DNA of 16,313 nucleotides from Dactylosporangium sp. AC04546 (GTDB lineage: Bacteria; Actinomycetota; Actinomycetes; Mycobacteriales; Micromonosporaceae), in the NCBI RefSeq assembly GCF_022095675.1, contig NZ_JAHYSG010000178.1:1-16313 (forward strand), written 5' to 3'. The position numbers and the translations under genes were made by a program. Within the stretch, counting starts at the first letter, position 1, and the number at the start of each line of letters is the position of its first letter. Positions 16,074-16,313 of the stretch are shown piece after piece. The notes under the pieces were generated by a model, which was not told where the DNA came from, searched no databases, and worked only from the letters and a program-made list of their open reading frames with translations.

Positions 16074-16313
16074 TCACAGGATCATGAGGGTCAGCGGCAG
16101 CGCGACGAACATCGCGACCGCGGCCGCCACGACCAGGGCCACCGTCCGACCGCGGGCCGGCGGCTCGGCCGGTGCGGTCTCGGGCGCCTCGTCGGGCTCC
16201 GGGGCCGGGCCGCCGGCCGGGAGGACCGCCCAGAGGCGGAAGACGCCGTTGGCCAGGCGGTGGTCGAGGAAGCCGCCGGCCGGGCGCACCCGCTCCGCGA
16301 GTCTTGCCAAGCC
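16074..16313 (-). CDS. C-terminal part of an unidentified membrane-anchored protein (partial)
   Basis: The reading frame is open to the window edge. About 79 residues are visible: a basic N-terminal part (ARLAERVRPAGGFLDHRLAN), a short FRLWAVL stretch, a Pro/Glu/Ala-rich linker (PAPEPDEAPETAPAEPPA) and one C-terminal transmembrane helix (about VALVVAAAVAMFVALPLTLMIL). A TTG at 16310 could be a start, but no ribosome binding site can be seen, so I treat the gene as cut by the window edge. It lies on the same strand as the cox operon, 132 bp upstream of coxS. The linker-plus-anchor layout recalls the end of CoxG, but no sequence identity is claimed. Function unknown. Confidence 0.55.
   Translation of the reverse strand, partial: GLARLAERVRPAGGFLDHRLANGVFRLWAVLPAGGPAPEPDEAPETAPAEPPARGRTVALVVAAAVAMFVALPLTLMIL

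Overview
The window is 16.3 kb of very GC-rich DNA. It has strong third-position GC bias, long antisense open frames, many GTG starts, an F420-type oxidoreductase and several apparently leaderless promoters. Together these point to an actinomycete chromosome. A Micromonosporaceae-like host is my guess, but no rRNA or other marker here proves it. I see no tRNA, rRNA, CRISPR array, insertion sequence or phage gene. The window reads as ordinary chromosome.

Layout. (1) 65-2474, minus strand: a three-gene operon of an LLM-class F420-dependent oxidoreductase, a classical SDR and a small P-loop kinase, joined by GTGA and ATGA overlaps. (2) 2595-2801, plus: a 68-residue protein with a helix-hairpin-helix-like segment, followed by a clear intrinsic terminator. 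(3) 2890-4317, plus: a GH1 beta-glucosidase with a Tat/lipoprotein-like N-terminus. (4) 4325-6261, minus: a NarL-type two-component system (histidine kinase, then response regulator, ATGA overlap), divergent from a DUF1707/2TM membrane protein (6446-6943). A perfect inverted repeat lies between them. (5) 7012-7665, plus: an SDR-fold protein that has lost its catalytic residues. (6) 7709-11461, plus: a compact run of a YdjM-like membrane protein, an amidohydrolase, a 201-residue protein of unknown function and a class-C-beta-lactamase-fold serine hydrolase. (7) 11463-15941, minus: a coxS-coxL-coxM-coxG molybdenum hydroxylase operon, with a palindromic upstream region. (8) 16074 to the window edge, minus: the C-terminal part of an unidentified single-pass membrane protein.

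How the genes work together. The cox operon encodes the [2Fe-2S], molybdopterin and FAD subunits of one oxidoreductase, plus a CoxG protein with a C-terminal membrane anchor. The active-site loop is AYRGAGR and the order is S-L-M. Both mark the form II group rather than the Mo-Cu CO dehydrogenase, so the substrate is unknown. The two-component system probably controls its own transcription, and perhaps the divergent DUF1707 gene, through the 9-bp inverted repeat centred about 65 bp upstream of the kinase start. The LLM-SDR-kinase operon looks like a small-molecule pathway without an assigned substrate.

The most noteworthy points are the form II active site with a membrane-anchored CoxG, the tetrad-less SDR, the palindromes placed at promoters, and a repeated pattern of a -10-like hexamer 6-7 nt before start codons that lack a Shine-Dalgarno sequence.
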